Shown one piece after another: positions 55,395 to 62,730 of a stretch of DNA of 64,000 nt (its first letter is position 1; every line of letters begins with the position of its first letter). The stretch comes from Pacificibacter marinus (GTDB taxonomy: Bacteria > Pseudomonadota > Alphaproteobacteria > Rhodobacterales > Rhodobacteraceae), in assembly GCF_018860505.1 (NCBI RefSeq), contig NZ_JAHKPU010000029.1:1-64000 (forward strand), in the 5' to 3' direction. The notes beneath the pieces are model-generated. The model saw only the letters and a list, made by a program, of their open reading frames with translations. It had not been told where the DNA came from and made no database searches. The position numbers were made by a program, and so were the translations under genes.

Positions 55395-56504
55395 ATGACG
55401 ACCACACATTACGGCATCATCGGCTGTGGCATGATGGGACAAGAACACCTGCGCAACATCGCATTACTGCCCGATACAAAAGTCACCGCGATCTATGAGC
55501 CAGACCCAAACATGGCCGAAATCGCTGCTAGCTTTGCCCCAGATGCGCAATTTTGCGACAGTATAGACGCGCTTTTGGCAATCGAGGCTTTGGATTGCCT
55601 TGTCATCGTCAGCCCTAATTTTTGCCATATGGACCAACTGGAAAAAATCGCAGCTACGCGCCCCCTGCCCGTTCTTGTCGAAAAACCTTTGTTCACCGAT
55701 CCCGCAGATGTCACGCGCCTGAAAGCCTTCCAAGACAACTACCCCGCCCCTGTCTGGGTCGCGATGGAATATCGCTATATGCCCCCAGTGGCCGCTTTGC
55801 GGTCCGCCGTCGATGACGCCACAGGCGGCATCAAAATGTTGACCATCCGCGAACACCGCTTTCCATTCTTACCTAAAGTCGGCGACTGGAATCGCTTCAA
55901 TGAAAAATCAGGCGGCACATTTGTTGAAAAATGCTGCCACTTCTTTGACCTCATGCGCTTGCTGACAAAATCCGAACCCCTGCGGATCATGGCCAGTGCG
56001 GGCCAAAACGTGAATCATCTTGATGAGGTTTACGAAGGCAAACCATCTGACATTCTGGACAACGGCTATGTCATCGTAGACTTCGCAAACGGCATGCGCG
56101 CCATGTTGGAACTGTGCATGTTCGCCGAAGGGGCGCGCTACCAAGAAGAAATCAGTGCCGTTGGACCAAAAGGCAAAATCGAAGCGCTGGTTCCAGGTCC
56201 GGGTCGTTTTTGGCCAGCACATCTTGGCGATGCGCCGATTCCCCAACTTATCGTCAGCCCTCGTGATCCCAAAGGGCCCGAAGTGCGCGACATTCCCGTT
56301 GATCCGACACTATTGGAAGCGGGCGATCATAACGGCTCAACTTTTTATCAACACGAAGGTTTTCTGGCCTTGGTGCGTGGTGAGCGCGCCCTGCCCGATG
56401 TCAGTTTAAACGATGGTTGGAAAGCTGTTGCGATGGGAATGGCTGCGCAAAAAAGTGCCCTGACAGGTCAGGTTGTCACATTGGATGAATTCGCAGCACC
56501 GTAA
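55395..56504 (+). CDS. Gfo/Idh/MocA-family oxidoreductase, candidate NAD-dependent sulfoglycosidase
   Basis: A 369-residue protein with an N-terminal NAD-binding fold (YGIIGCGMMGQEHLRNIALL), the family's EKP motif in PVLVEKPLF (about residue 96), and the C-terminal substrate domain (FNEKSGGTFVEKCCHFFDLM). Most relatives are sugar dehydrogenases. A recently described branch (GH188) uses NAD transiently to cleave sulfoquinovosides and is found in sulfoquinovose clusters, so that is a plausible role here where no classical sulfoquinovosidase gene is seen. This remains inference. A strong hairpin terminator follows. Confidence 0.78.
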   Translation: MTTTHYGIIGCGMMGQEHLRNIALLPDTKVTAIYEPDPNMAEIAASFAPDAQFCDSIDALLAIEALDCLVIVSPNFCHMDQLEKIAATRPLPVLVEKPLFTDPADVTRLKAFQDNYPAPVWVAMEYRYMPPVAALRSAVDDATGGIKMLTIREHRFPFLPKVGDWNRFNEKSGGTFVEKCCHFFDLMRLLTKSEPLRIMASAGQNVNHLDEVYEGKPSDILDNGYVIVDFANGMRAMLELCMFAEGARYQEEISAVGPKGKIEALVPGPGRFWPAHLGDAPIPQLIVSPRDPKGPEVRDIPVDPTLLEAGDHNGSTFYQHEGFLALVRGERALPDVSLNDGWKAVAMGMAAQKSALTGQVVTLDEFAAP

Positions 56505-56549
56505 ACGCGCATGAGCCCTGCTTCATCTGCGATGTAGATGACTAATTTT

Positions 56550-56579
56550 AAGACCCTAACCGCGTGGTTAGGGTCTTTT
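56550..56579 (+). terminator. Terminator after the Gfo/Idh/MocA gene, containing GACCCTAA repeat
   Basis: AAGACCCTAACC (56550-56561) and GGTTAGGGTCTT (56566-56577) form a perfect 12-bp stem with a 4-base loop, ending in TTTT. It lies between the converging Gfo/Idh/MocA and parB genes. Its core, GACCCTAA...TTAGGGTC, recurs as an inverted repeat at 59420-59445 on the other side of parAB, so it may also be a partition or replication site. Confidence 0.8.
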
Positions 56580-56614
56580 AGTCTTTACAACAAATGCAAC
56601 TAAGGGGCGTCAAT

Positions 56615-57703
56615 TTAAGGCGCGTCTAAAAGACGTTCCAGCTCCGCCATAGCGATCTCAACCAACTCCTGATCCACGCGGTCGCCGTTGATCCGGATCA
56701 TCCACCCCTGCCCGTCTTGGCTGCTGGCCAGTCGAACGCCTGATTTCAACTGCCGCGCACTGTGCGGCGCTGCTGGGGCTTTCTTTGGCCGCCCCCCGCG
56801 TGCTGGGTCTTTTCGGACGACGGTCAATGCAGACAATGCGGTTTCAATCTGTTGAAGTTCTTGCTCAGGCGTCGTGGGCGTGGTGATGGCCAAAGCGTCC
56901 CGCAGCTTGGCCTCATGCCCTTCACGCAGGGCGGCGGCCAGTTTCAAACCATCGCGCTCTTTCAGCATGTCAGGGAAAACCAGCATATCGCCAAGTTCTT
57001 CAAAGATCAGTGCAAAGGATCGTATTTTAGATCTCTTGGCTTTTGACGCCATCGGGAACAGCCCATTCACAGCGGCTTCGGTATTTTCAAACGCGCCCTG
57101 CTGGGCGGCGATCACCGAAATACGTCCTCGTTCATAATGGCTTAACGCGGCGCGAATTTCGTTTTCTTCGATCATCGCCGCAAAGGTGCCACCCATGGCA
57201 TCAGGGTCGCGTACGATGGCTTTGATGGTATTGTACTTCGCATCTTTGGTCAGGTCTTTTAACGCTTGCACCGCGTGCAAGCGGCGGTAACCAGACAGCA
57301 GGCCGTAACGGCGCTCACCCTCAGGTTCAGACAGCTCAAACACCTCAATCGGCAATCGAAGCCCGCCTTTGGCGATCGACATTTGCAGTTCATTCATCTG
57401 CTCGGCGTCCAGAACAACGCGGTCACGCACCAAAGCGTCAGCGTGGATGGATTCCAAAAGTAATTCTTTTAGTATCAGACCCTTAGAGACAGAGTCACGT
57501 AAAATTTCGGCATCTGCGCTGTCTTTCGCAGATTTTTCGCGATCTGCCTGCGTCCGTGGATCAAATGCCCCAGCTGATTCGGCCGCCACCTGCGCAATAG
57601 GAACACTTAACGGCGCGCGCGCTGTGGTTTCGCCGCGAAACTCCTGTTCGATCTGATCCAGATCTGACGCGGATGGAGTCACCAGTTTTCTACGCTTCGC
57701 CAT
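56615..57703 (-). CDS. parB: ParB-family plasmid partition protein
   Basis: A 362-residue DNA-binding partition protein with a ParB/Srx-type N-terminal domain (LRLPIEVFELSEPEGERRYGLLSGYRRLHAVQ, then AAMIEENEIRAALSHYERG), a central helix-turn-helix region and a basic C-terminal part (DPARGGRPKKAP). It binds parS-like sites and works with ParA to segregate the replicon. It overlaps parA by 14 bp on the same strand. The gene order parA-parB diverging from rep is common on Rhodobacterales plasmids. Confidence 0.85.
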   Translation of the reverse strand: MAKRRKLVTPSASDLDQIEQEFRGETTARAPLSVPIAQVAAESAGAFDPRTQADREKSAKDSADAEILRDSVSKGLILKELLLESIHADALVRDRVVLDAEQMNELQMSIAKGGLRLPIEVFELSEPEGERRYGLLSGYRRLHAVQALKDLTKDAKYNTIKAIVRDPDAMGGTFAAMIEENEIRAALSHYERGRISVIAAQQGAFENTEAAVNGLFPMASKAKRSKIRSFALIFEELGDMLVFPDMLKERDGLKLAAALREGHEAKLRDALAITTPTTPEQELQQIETALSALTVVRKDPARGGRPKKAPAAPHSARQLKSGVRLASSQDGQGWMIRINGDRVDQELVEIAMAELERLLDAP

Positions 57704-59105
57704 CTGTATTTTCCTCTGTTTTCTCTGCTTCAGCCGCCTGCAAATCGCGCCACCATGTGCCTAAAATCACCCGTTTTACTTCGGCCCAGGTCTGATCAAA
57801 TGTCTCACGACCGCGCACATAGGTATCGCGATTAAAATCGCGGTAATCGGTCTCATAAATTCCCGACACTTGCTCACCCGCTTGCCCAACCATGGCCGTC
57901 ACATCTTGTCGATAGGTGGTCATGAAGTCACCGAAATAGGCCTGAATTACATTGGCCAAATCCGTTTGTTGAGCGGCGTCGAAACGGGTGATAAGCGCCA
58001 AAACGGCATCCCATTCAAATCGCATTTCAGGCAATCCATCGGCGCGCCGATTGCGGTTTTCGCCTTCTTCGATTGAGGCAAAAGTGGAATAGATCATATC
58101 AAAGAATCGGCCCGTTGAGTCGAATTCCAAAAACGACGCGCCAAGGGGAACCAGCATAATGTCAGCGGCAGCCAAGGCGTTGATCGTCAGGTATCCAAGT
58201 GCTGGCGGCGTATCGAGAAAGATCAAATCATAGTCGTCAAGCAAACCGCCATCTTCGAGCGCGTTGGACAGCGCATCCCATAGCGTCCATGAGCGCAACT
58301 GCATCCGCCAAACGGGCACTTGGAATTCCGCCCAATACAAATTTAGTTGGGCACCTATGAGATCGATATTGGGCCAATGCGTCTTTTGAACGAGGTTTCG
58401 CGGCGAAACTGTTAACGCTTCGGTAAGGGTTTCGTCGAACGGAAAAGGCGCTTGCCCTGCCGCTTCACGGACCTTGTTTTCACGCTGCAATGCCAAGGCA
58501 TAATCGCGGGCCAAAAGCGGGAAGGCTGTTTCCCATTCGTCGGCCACGGTCCCGCCCAATATCGATGTCATCGATCCCTGACTGTCCAAATCAATGACGA
58601 GAACCTTGTAGCCATCAAGAGCCGCTGACATCGCCAAATGAGCAGATGTGGAGGTCTTACCAACACCGCCTTTGAAATTTGCAACCGCAACGACTTTGGC
58701 TGGCAATCCCTCGGGCCGCCAAGCGGTGTATTCGCGGTTTGCGGCTCCTTCTTTACTGAAATGCTCGCGCAGTTTCTGCACATCTTCTAAGCTGAACCAC
58801 TTGGAATTGCCCTCACCTTCGCCCTGCGGCAATTCCAGATTGGCTTTCAAAACACGTCGCAAATGTGCAGGAGCTACAGGAATTAGATACTTGCATATCT
58901 CCCATGTCGAAAACTTGCGCAGACGTTTTTCCCCATCCGGCGCATAGCCGCGTTTTGCCAAATCATCACGACCTCGTCCTGCGAAAGCGGCGGCCTTTGC
59001 GAAGCGTGCCGTGTTGATCGGCGCTGCCAAACTTTCTGCTGCTGCTTTCGGGTCTATATTGAAATAAGGTGGGAGGGCCTCTTTGCCCTTATTGCCTGAT
59101 GTCAT
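57690..59105 (-). CDS. parA: ParA-family plasmid partition ATPase
   Basis: A 471-residue Walker-type ATPase. The deviant Walker A is FKGGVGKTSTSAH (about residue 148), with switch and Walker B segments VLVIDLDSQGSMTSIL and DLIFLDTPPALGYLTI. The long N-terminal region of about 140 residues, with KFSTWEICKYLIPVAPAHLRRVL, probably contains a DNA-binding helix-turn-helix as in type Ia plasmid ParA proteins, which autorepress their operon. It diverges from rep across the origin region. Confidence 0.88.
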   Translation of the reverse strand: MTSGNKGKEALPPYFNIDPKAAAESLAAPINTARFAKAAAFAGRGRDDLAKRGYAPDGEKRLRKFSTWEICKYLIPVAPAHLRRVLKANLELPQGEGEGNSKWFSLEDVQKLREHFSKEGAANREYTAWRPEGLPAKVVAVANFKGGVGKTSTSAHLAMSAALDGYKVLVIDLDSQGSMTSILGGTVADEWETAFPLLARDYALALQRENKVREAAGQAPFPFDETLTEALTVSPRNLVQKTHWPNIDLIGAQLNLYWAEFQVPVWRMQLRSWTLWDALSNALEDGGLLDDYDLIFLDTPPALGYLTINALAAADIMLVPLGASFLEFDSTGRFFDMIYSTFASIEEGENRNRRADGLPEMRFEWDAVLALITRFDAAQQTDLANVIQAYFGDFMTTYRQDVTAMVGQAGEQVSGIYETDYRDFNRDTYVRGRETFDQTWAEVKRVILGTWWRDLQAAEAEKTEENTDGEA

Positions 59106-59313
59106 GATTTAGCTGCCTCTGCATGTTCGCTACTTTATGCGATATCCGTTGAAGTATGGCACATGAACTAAGAAATGTGAATCAGTTTGAAGGCCTATCC
59201 AAATTGAAAATCAAATTTAAAAACAAAGACCCATCTGTTTAGTTATTTTTATAAGACTTTAGAATCTTTATGCTTAGAAAAAATTTTAAAAATCAATATC
59301 TTATGCCATTATA

Positions 59314-59401
59314 GGTTCCGCAATACAGGATGAAAGGCACCTAAATGCAGGATTATGGGTGCCAATATACAGGACTTGAGGTGCTGATTCTCGGGATTGT
59401 A
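59314..59401 (+). repeat. Four tandem 22-bp iterons
   Basis: Units begin at 59314, 59336, 59358 and 59380 and are each exactly 22 bp with no spacer. They start GGTTCC, GGCACC, GGTGCC and GGTGCT, and share a core resembling AATACAGGAT (AATACAGGAT, AATGCAGGAT, ATACAGGACT, TCTCGGGATT). The period of two helical turns places them on one DNA face, as expected for binding of a Rep_3-type initiator. Confidence 0.85.
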
Positions 59402-59419
59402 CAGCGATTTCCGACGTTA

Positions 59420-59445
59420 GACCCTAAAAGTACTGGTTTAGGGTC
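59420..59445. repeat. GACCCTAAA inverted repeat in the origin
   Basis: GACCCTAAA (59420-59428) and TTTAGGGTC (59437-59445) are perfect 9-bp arms with an 8-bp spacer. The same GACCCTAA/TTAGGGTC arms form the hairpin at 56550-56577, so parB and parA are bracketed by the element. It is a candidate ParB (parS) or regulator site. Confidence 0.6.
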
Positions 59446-59552
59446 ATTTGCAAACGAATCGGATATCCTGTGTGCGAATCTTCCTAACTGATTGTCCTGT
59501 ATTCGGGTTCCTTAATCAGACAATGGGCGCCTGAGGTGCCAAGTTACGGTAT

Positions 59553-59565
59553 CACCTTTAAGGTG
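59553..59565. promoter_or_regulatory. CACCTT-T-AAGGTG palindrome upstream of rep, possible autoregulatory site
   Basis: A 13-bp palindrome with perfect 6-bp arms lies 127 bp before the rep start. Its right arm leads into GGTGCC (59562-59567), which also occurs at 59535-59540 and starts iteron 3. Rep_3 initiators commonly repress their own promoter as dimers on inverted iteron halves, so this could be such an operator. Confidence 0.4.
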
Positions 59566-59691
59566 CCAATTGAATGCTTGAACGTGGGGACCTTATCGCA
59601 AATACTGAGGATATGAAGCACTGTGATACGAATCGCAAGAACGAGGTCAGAAAAATAGGCCCATAGGTGCGCATGAGCAAAGAGACAGGCA

Positions 59692-60885
59692 ATGGACGAT
59701 ATTGAAAAAGAGACCCTGACCGGATCATTGCGGCGTGGCGCGGTGAAAAAAAACGTGGCCGCGATTCATGTCTCGGGCAAGCTGACCCTGCTTCAGCGCA
59801 AGCTGTCCAACGTGCTGTTGCTCAATGCCTATGACACGTTGATGAGCCAACAAGTGCATCAGATTGATGCGCGCACCTTGTGCATGATGATCGGCTATAA
59901 TTCCAACGATATGGACACGCTCAAACAGTCGCTGCGTGGGCTGGCCGAAACTGTGGCCGAGTGGGACATGCTGGATGAGGAGGGGCGTCAAGAATGGGGC
60001 GTGTCGTCCTTGCTGAGTTATGCCAAGCTGAAAGGTGGGGTGTGTGAATACGCTTATTCACCCGCCTTGGCGCAAAAGCTGGATGACCCCAAAGTCTTTG
60101 CCTTGATCAATTTGAATATTCAGCGACGCTTTACCTCCGGGCATGCTTTGGCGCTGTATGAGAATTGCTATCGCTTTGTACGCACAGGGTCGACGGGCTG
60201 GTGGTCGCTCGACTTGTTTCGCCGCCTGATGGGGGTGTCCGAGAGTTCCTATTATGAAGTGTACAAGCATTTGAACGCCAAGATTATCAAACCGGCTGTT
60301 GCTGAGGTGAATAAGACCTCGAACATTGTTGTGACGCCTGAAACCAAAAAGATAGGTCGGTCGGTGTCTGAAATTCGGTTCAAGATTGCCGAAAATCCGC
60401 AGTTGTCGATTTTGGACTTGGATGATGGTGCGGGCTTGCGCAATTCAGACATTTACAAACGGATGCGTGCGCTTGGGGTGAGTGATCGTTTGGCGTTGCA
60501 ATGGATGAATGAGCACGACGAAGCCTATGTGCGCAAGCAGGTGGATTACGTGGCGGGGCAGGGCGGTGTTAAAAATCCGGTAAGTTATTTGACCGCAGCT
60601 CTTAAACAAGACTTTAGCGGCAGTACGGTTTCGCCGCGAAACCGGCAACAGCCCTTGAGCGAAAAAGGTTCTGAGCGGGCCAAGCGGCTTGAAATTTTGC
60701 AAAGGTTGGTCAGCGCCAGATCGCCGACGCAGCGCGATGCGGATAAGCGTTTGTTTATGTCGACACTTGATGGGGCGGCGCGGTTGGACTTTGAAAATTA
60801 TGGCTGGGTGTCATCGCTCAATCACGCACAGATTGTGATGTTTTGGCAAGACATCGTTCCTGGGGCCTTTGATGAGGTTGAATAA
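59692..60885 (+). CDS. Plasmid replication initiator, Rep_3 superfamily
   Basis: A 397-residue initiator whose N-terminal 230 residues show the two winged-helix domains of Rep_3 proteins (LTLLQRKLSNVLLLNAYDTL, YSPALAQKLDDPKVFALINL, HALALYENCYRFVRTGSTGW). Such proteins bind iterons and open the origin. The C-terminal part contains an additional helical region (RMRALGVSDRLALQWMNEH) of unknown role. The ATG at 59692 directly follows the 586-bp origin. The protein is not RepC or DnaA-like, so this is an RepB-type replicon in the Roseobacter scheme. Confidence 0.85.
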   Translation: MDDIEKETLTGSLRRGAVKKNVAAIHVSGKLTLLQRKLSNVLLLNAYDTLMSQQVHQIDARTLCMMIGYNSNDMDTLKQSLRGLAETVAEWDMLDEEGRQEWGVSSLLSYAKLKGGVCEYAYSPALAQKLDDPKVFALINLNIQRRFTSGHALALYENCYRFVRTGSTGWWSLDLFRRLMGVSESSYYEVYKHLNAKIIKPAVAEVNKTSNIVVTPETKKIGRSVSEIRFKIAENPQLSILDLDDGAGLRNSDIYKRMRALGVSDRLALQWMNEHDEAYVRKQVDYVAGQGGVKNPVSYLTAALKQDFSGSTVSPRNRQQPLSEKGSERAKRLEILQRLVSARSPTQRDADKRLFMSTLDGAARLDFENYGWVSSLNHAQIVMFWQDIVPGAFDEVE

Positions 60886-61111
60886 GTATTGAGGTGAGCG
60901 GGGCAGGGGGGGGCATCACGGGCGTGTCTTGGGAAACGGGATTGAGATGATGCCAGCCGTGTTGCGCGATCAATAGCACCCTGCGGCAACCGTTCTATGT
61001 TTGCGAGACTACAAAACGGGCGCAGATTCAACAACTTTGAGTTGATTTTTCTCGCGTTCACCTTTGAAATATGTTCAGAGATTGCATGAAACCAGATAGT
61101 GAATCCACCGC

Positions 61112-61798
61112 ATGATATTTCTTGATTACATTGATCTTTATTGTGAACGCACAGCGTCAGGGTTTTGGAATGAACCAATCAATGCGCTCAGCAATGCCGC
61201 CTTTTTGATCGCAGCGTTGATCGCTTGGCGCGCACTTCAGGCTTCGGATCGGCGCGGTATCATGGATTACATACTCATCTGTTTGGCGGCCTGTATTGGC
61301 GTGGGATCATTTCTGTTTCACACCTACGCCAATGGGCAAACCGAGCTGTTGGACGTGATTCCCATTTGGACGTTTGTAATATTGTACGTCGCCACAACGG
61401 TCTTCCGCATCAGTAATGGAAACCATCTGAAAACCTTACGGATCATGTTAATTGTCCTCGTTTGTGTTGGTGTTAGCCTTTGGGCGACAAGCGGAGATGT
61501 TTCGACGCAGGATGCCGACGAGCCAGCCCTTTTAAACGGGTCTTTGCAATATCTGCCAGCATTGGTGGCGCTGTGGGCCTTTTCTATCGCGACTGTGATA
61601 CGTCGCCATCCAGCCAGAATTTTGGTGATCTCGGCGGCAAGTTGTTTTACGGTTTCCTTGGGCTTTCGTACAGTCGACTTGATGACTTGTGGTGTCACTG
61701 GCGTGGGTACTCATTTCATGTGGCATGTTTTGAACGGTTCCATGGTGCTCGGGCTTTTGTTGGCGCTTATTCGGCATGTTCCTTCAGCTGGAAAATGA
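61112..61798 (+). CDS. Ceramidase-family (CREST) integral membrane protein
   Basis: A 228-residue protein with about seven membrane segments and the family's motifs: DLYCERTASGFWNEPINALSNAAFLIAA at the N-terminus, the first metal-site region GVGSFLFHTYANGQTELLDVIP, and the second, GVGTHFMWHVLNGSM. The conserved histidines and Asp/Glu residues suggest a zinc-dependent hydrolase related to alkaline ceramidases. Its bacterial substrate is unknown. It stands alone 226 bp after rep. Confidence 0.8.
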   Translation: MIFLDYIDLYCERTASGFWNEPINALSNAAFLIAALIAWRALQASDRRGIMDYILICLAACIGVGSFLFHTYANGQTELLDVIPIWTFVILYVATTVFRISNGNHLKTLRIMLIVLVCVGVSLWATSGDVSTQDADEPALLNGSLQYLPALVALWAFSIATVIRRHPARILVISAASCFTVSLGFRTVDLMTCGVTGVGTHFMWHVLNGSMVLGLLLALIRHVPSAGK

Positions 61799-62085
61799 AT
61801 CTGATGAAAAAAGCTTATGACGTTCCAGATAAGAAAGCGTGAAAAATGTTTTTACGCGTCAGATACACTACATAACACTGATTATACGCCAAAACCTCAG
61901 CGTGGGGCACATTCTAACGGATCAACGTCAAGCAGCCTCGTCAGAATGATCAACTTAGCGACACCAATTTGACGCTGGCCGCTTTTTATACAAGCGACCA
62001 TAGACTGGTGACGTGGTACCTGTCTTACCAGCCCTGATTGTTATGCGTGTGAAGGTTGCAAAAGTCTGTTTTGGGCGGAACGCCC

Positions 62086-62550
62086 TCAGAATGGTGTCAT
62101 CTCTTTATCAGGGAGCTCCAATGGCGCGATCCGTTCCATCAATTGTCCCTTATTGGCGGCGATGTCTGCAATGGTAAGATTATCCAGCACGGACATGAAG
62201 GCTGCGGTTGCCTCCTGCATTTTGCGTGACAGCACACATATGCCAATCAAAGAACAGGTGTTTTTTTCGGGGTTGAAGCATTCGACAACATCCATAGACC
62301 CTTCGTTAAGCCGGACGATTTCTCCAACGATAATGTCCTGTGCTGGGCGAGCCAGACGAAAACCGCCTCCCCGACCACGCACTGTCTCAAGATAGCCCGC
62401 CTTACCCAATTCATGCACGACCTTCATGATGTGCGGCCGCGATAGATTGTGAATGCGTGCGACATCATTGATGCGCACAAGCTCGGGCGATTTGAGCGCC
62501 GCGAGCTGCAAAGACCGCAGAGCAAAGTTTGTATAGCTGGTCAATTTCAT
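62086..62550 (-). CDS. Rrf2-family iron-sulfur transcriptional regulator (NsrR-like)
   Basis: A 154-residue Rrf2 regulator with a winged helix (MKLTSYTNFALRSLQLAA, IHNLSRPHIMKVVHELGKAGY, VRGRGGGFRLARP) and three cysteines, C91, C99 and C105, in the loop ECFNPEKNTCSLIGIC that would hold a [4Fe-4S] cluster. NsrR proteins sense nitric oxide; the iron regulator RirA has similar cysteine spacing. It diverges from a cytochrome bd gene, a typical NO-tolerant oxidase under NsrR-type control, which favours the NO-sensing role. Confidence 0.82.
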   Translation of the reverse strand: MKLTSYTNFALRSLQLAALKSPELVRINDVARIHNLSRPHIMKVVHELGKAGYLETVRGRGGGFRLARPAQDIIVGEIVRLNEGSMDVVECFNPEKNTCSLIGICVLSRKMQEATAAFMSVLDNLTIADIAANKGQLMERIAPLELPDKEMTPF

Positions 62551-62572
62551 TGGTGCATCCTATTGCCGCAGC

Positions 62573-62600
62573 AAAAGATATATCAAAAATATTGCTTTAG
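62573..62600. promoter_or_regulatory. Imperfect palindrome in the rrf2-cioA divergent promoter
   Basis: AAAGATATAT and ATATTGCTTT lie in inverted orientation around a short A-rich centre at 62574-62598. The spacing and AT content resemble NsrR-type sites (AAGATG...CATCTT), but the match is partial. It is centred about 35 bp upstream of the rrf2 start, where it could control both divergent genes. Confidence 0.3.
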
Positions 62601-62730
62601 TAAATCGATATGGTTAAGTCGCCGATGAACTATTTGTTTGTAATGTATGTTAGATTGGGGTGCTGCACATGGGAGGCAGCGCTGAGGTCAACAGATTACT
62701 GCACCCTAATCACAAACGTCGGAGACACCC

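Larger units (their letters stand above)
59106..59691. other. Replication origin region between parA and rep
   Basis: This 586-bp gap has no gene. It contains, from left to right, a strongly AT-rich stretch (about 59201-59311) suitable for strand opening, four tandem 22-bp iterons (59314-59401), a GACCCTAAA inverted repeat (59420-59445), one inverted iteron-like copy (59490-59511) with a weaker one at 59462-59485, and a small palindrome (59553-59565) ahead of rep. This layout matches iteron-controlled plasmid origins. No convincing DnaA box was found. Confidence 0.8.

Noticed and set aside
59601-59620. TTATCGCAAA as a DnaA box near rep
   Set aside because: It differs from TTATCCACA at key positions and stands alone.
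61799-62085. Possible transposon remnant between the ceramidase and rrf2 genes
   Set aside because: I could not find terminal repeats, target duplications or a transposase reading frame.
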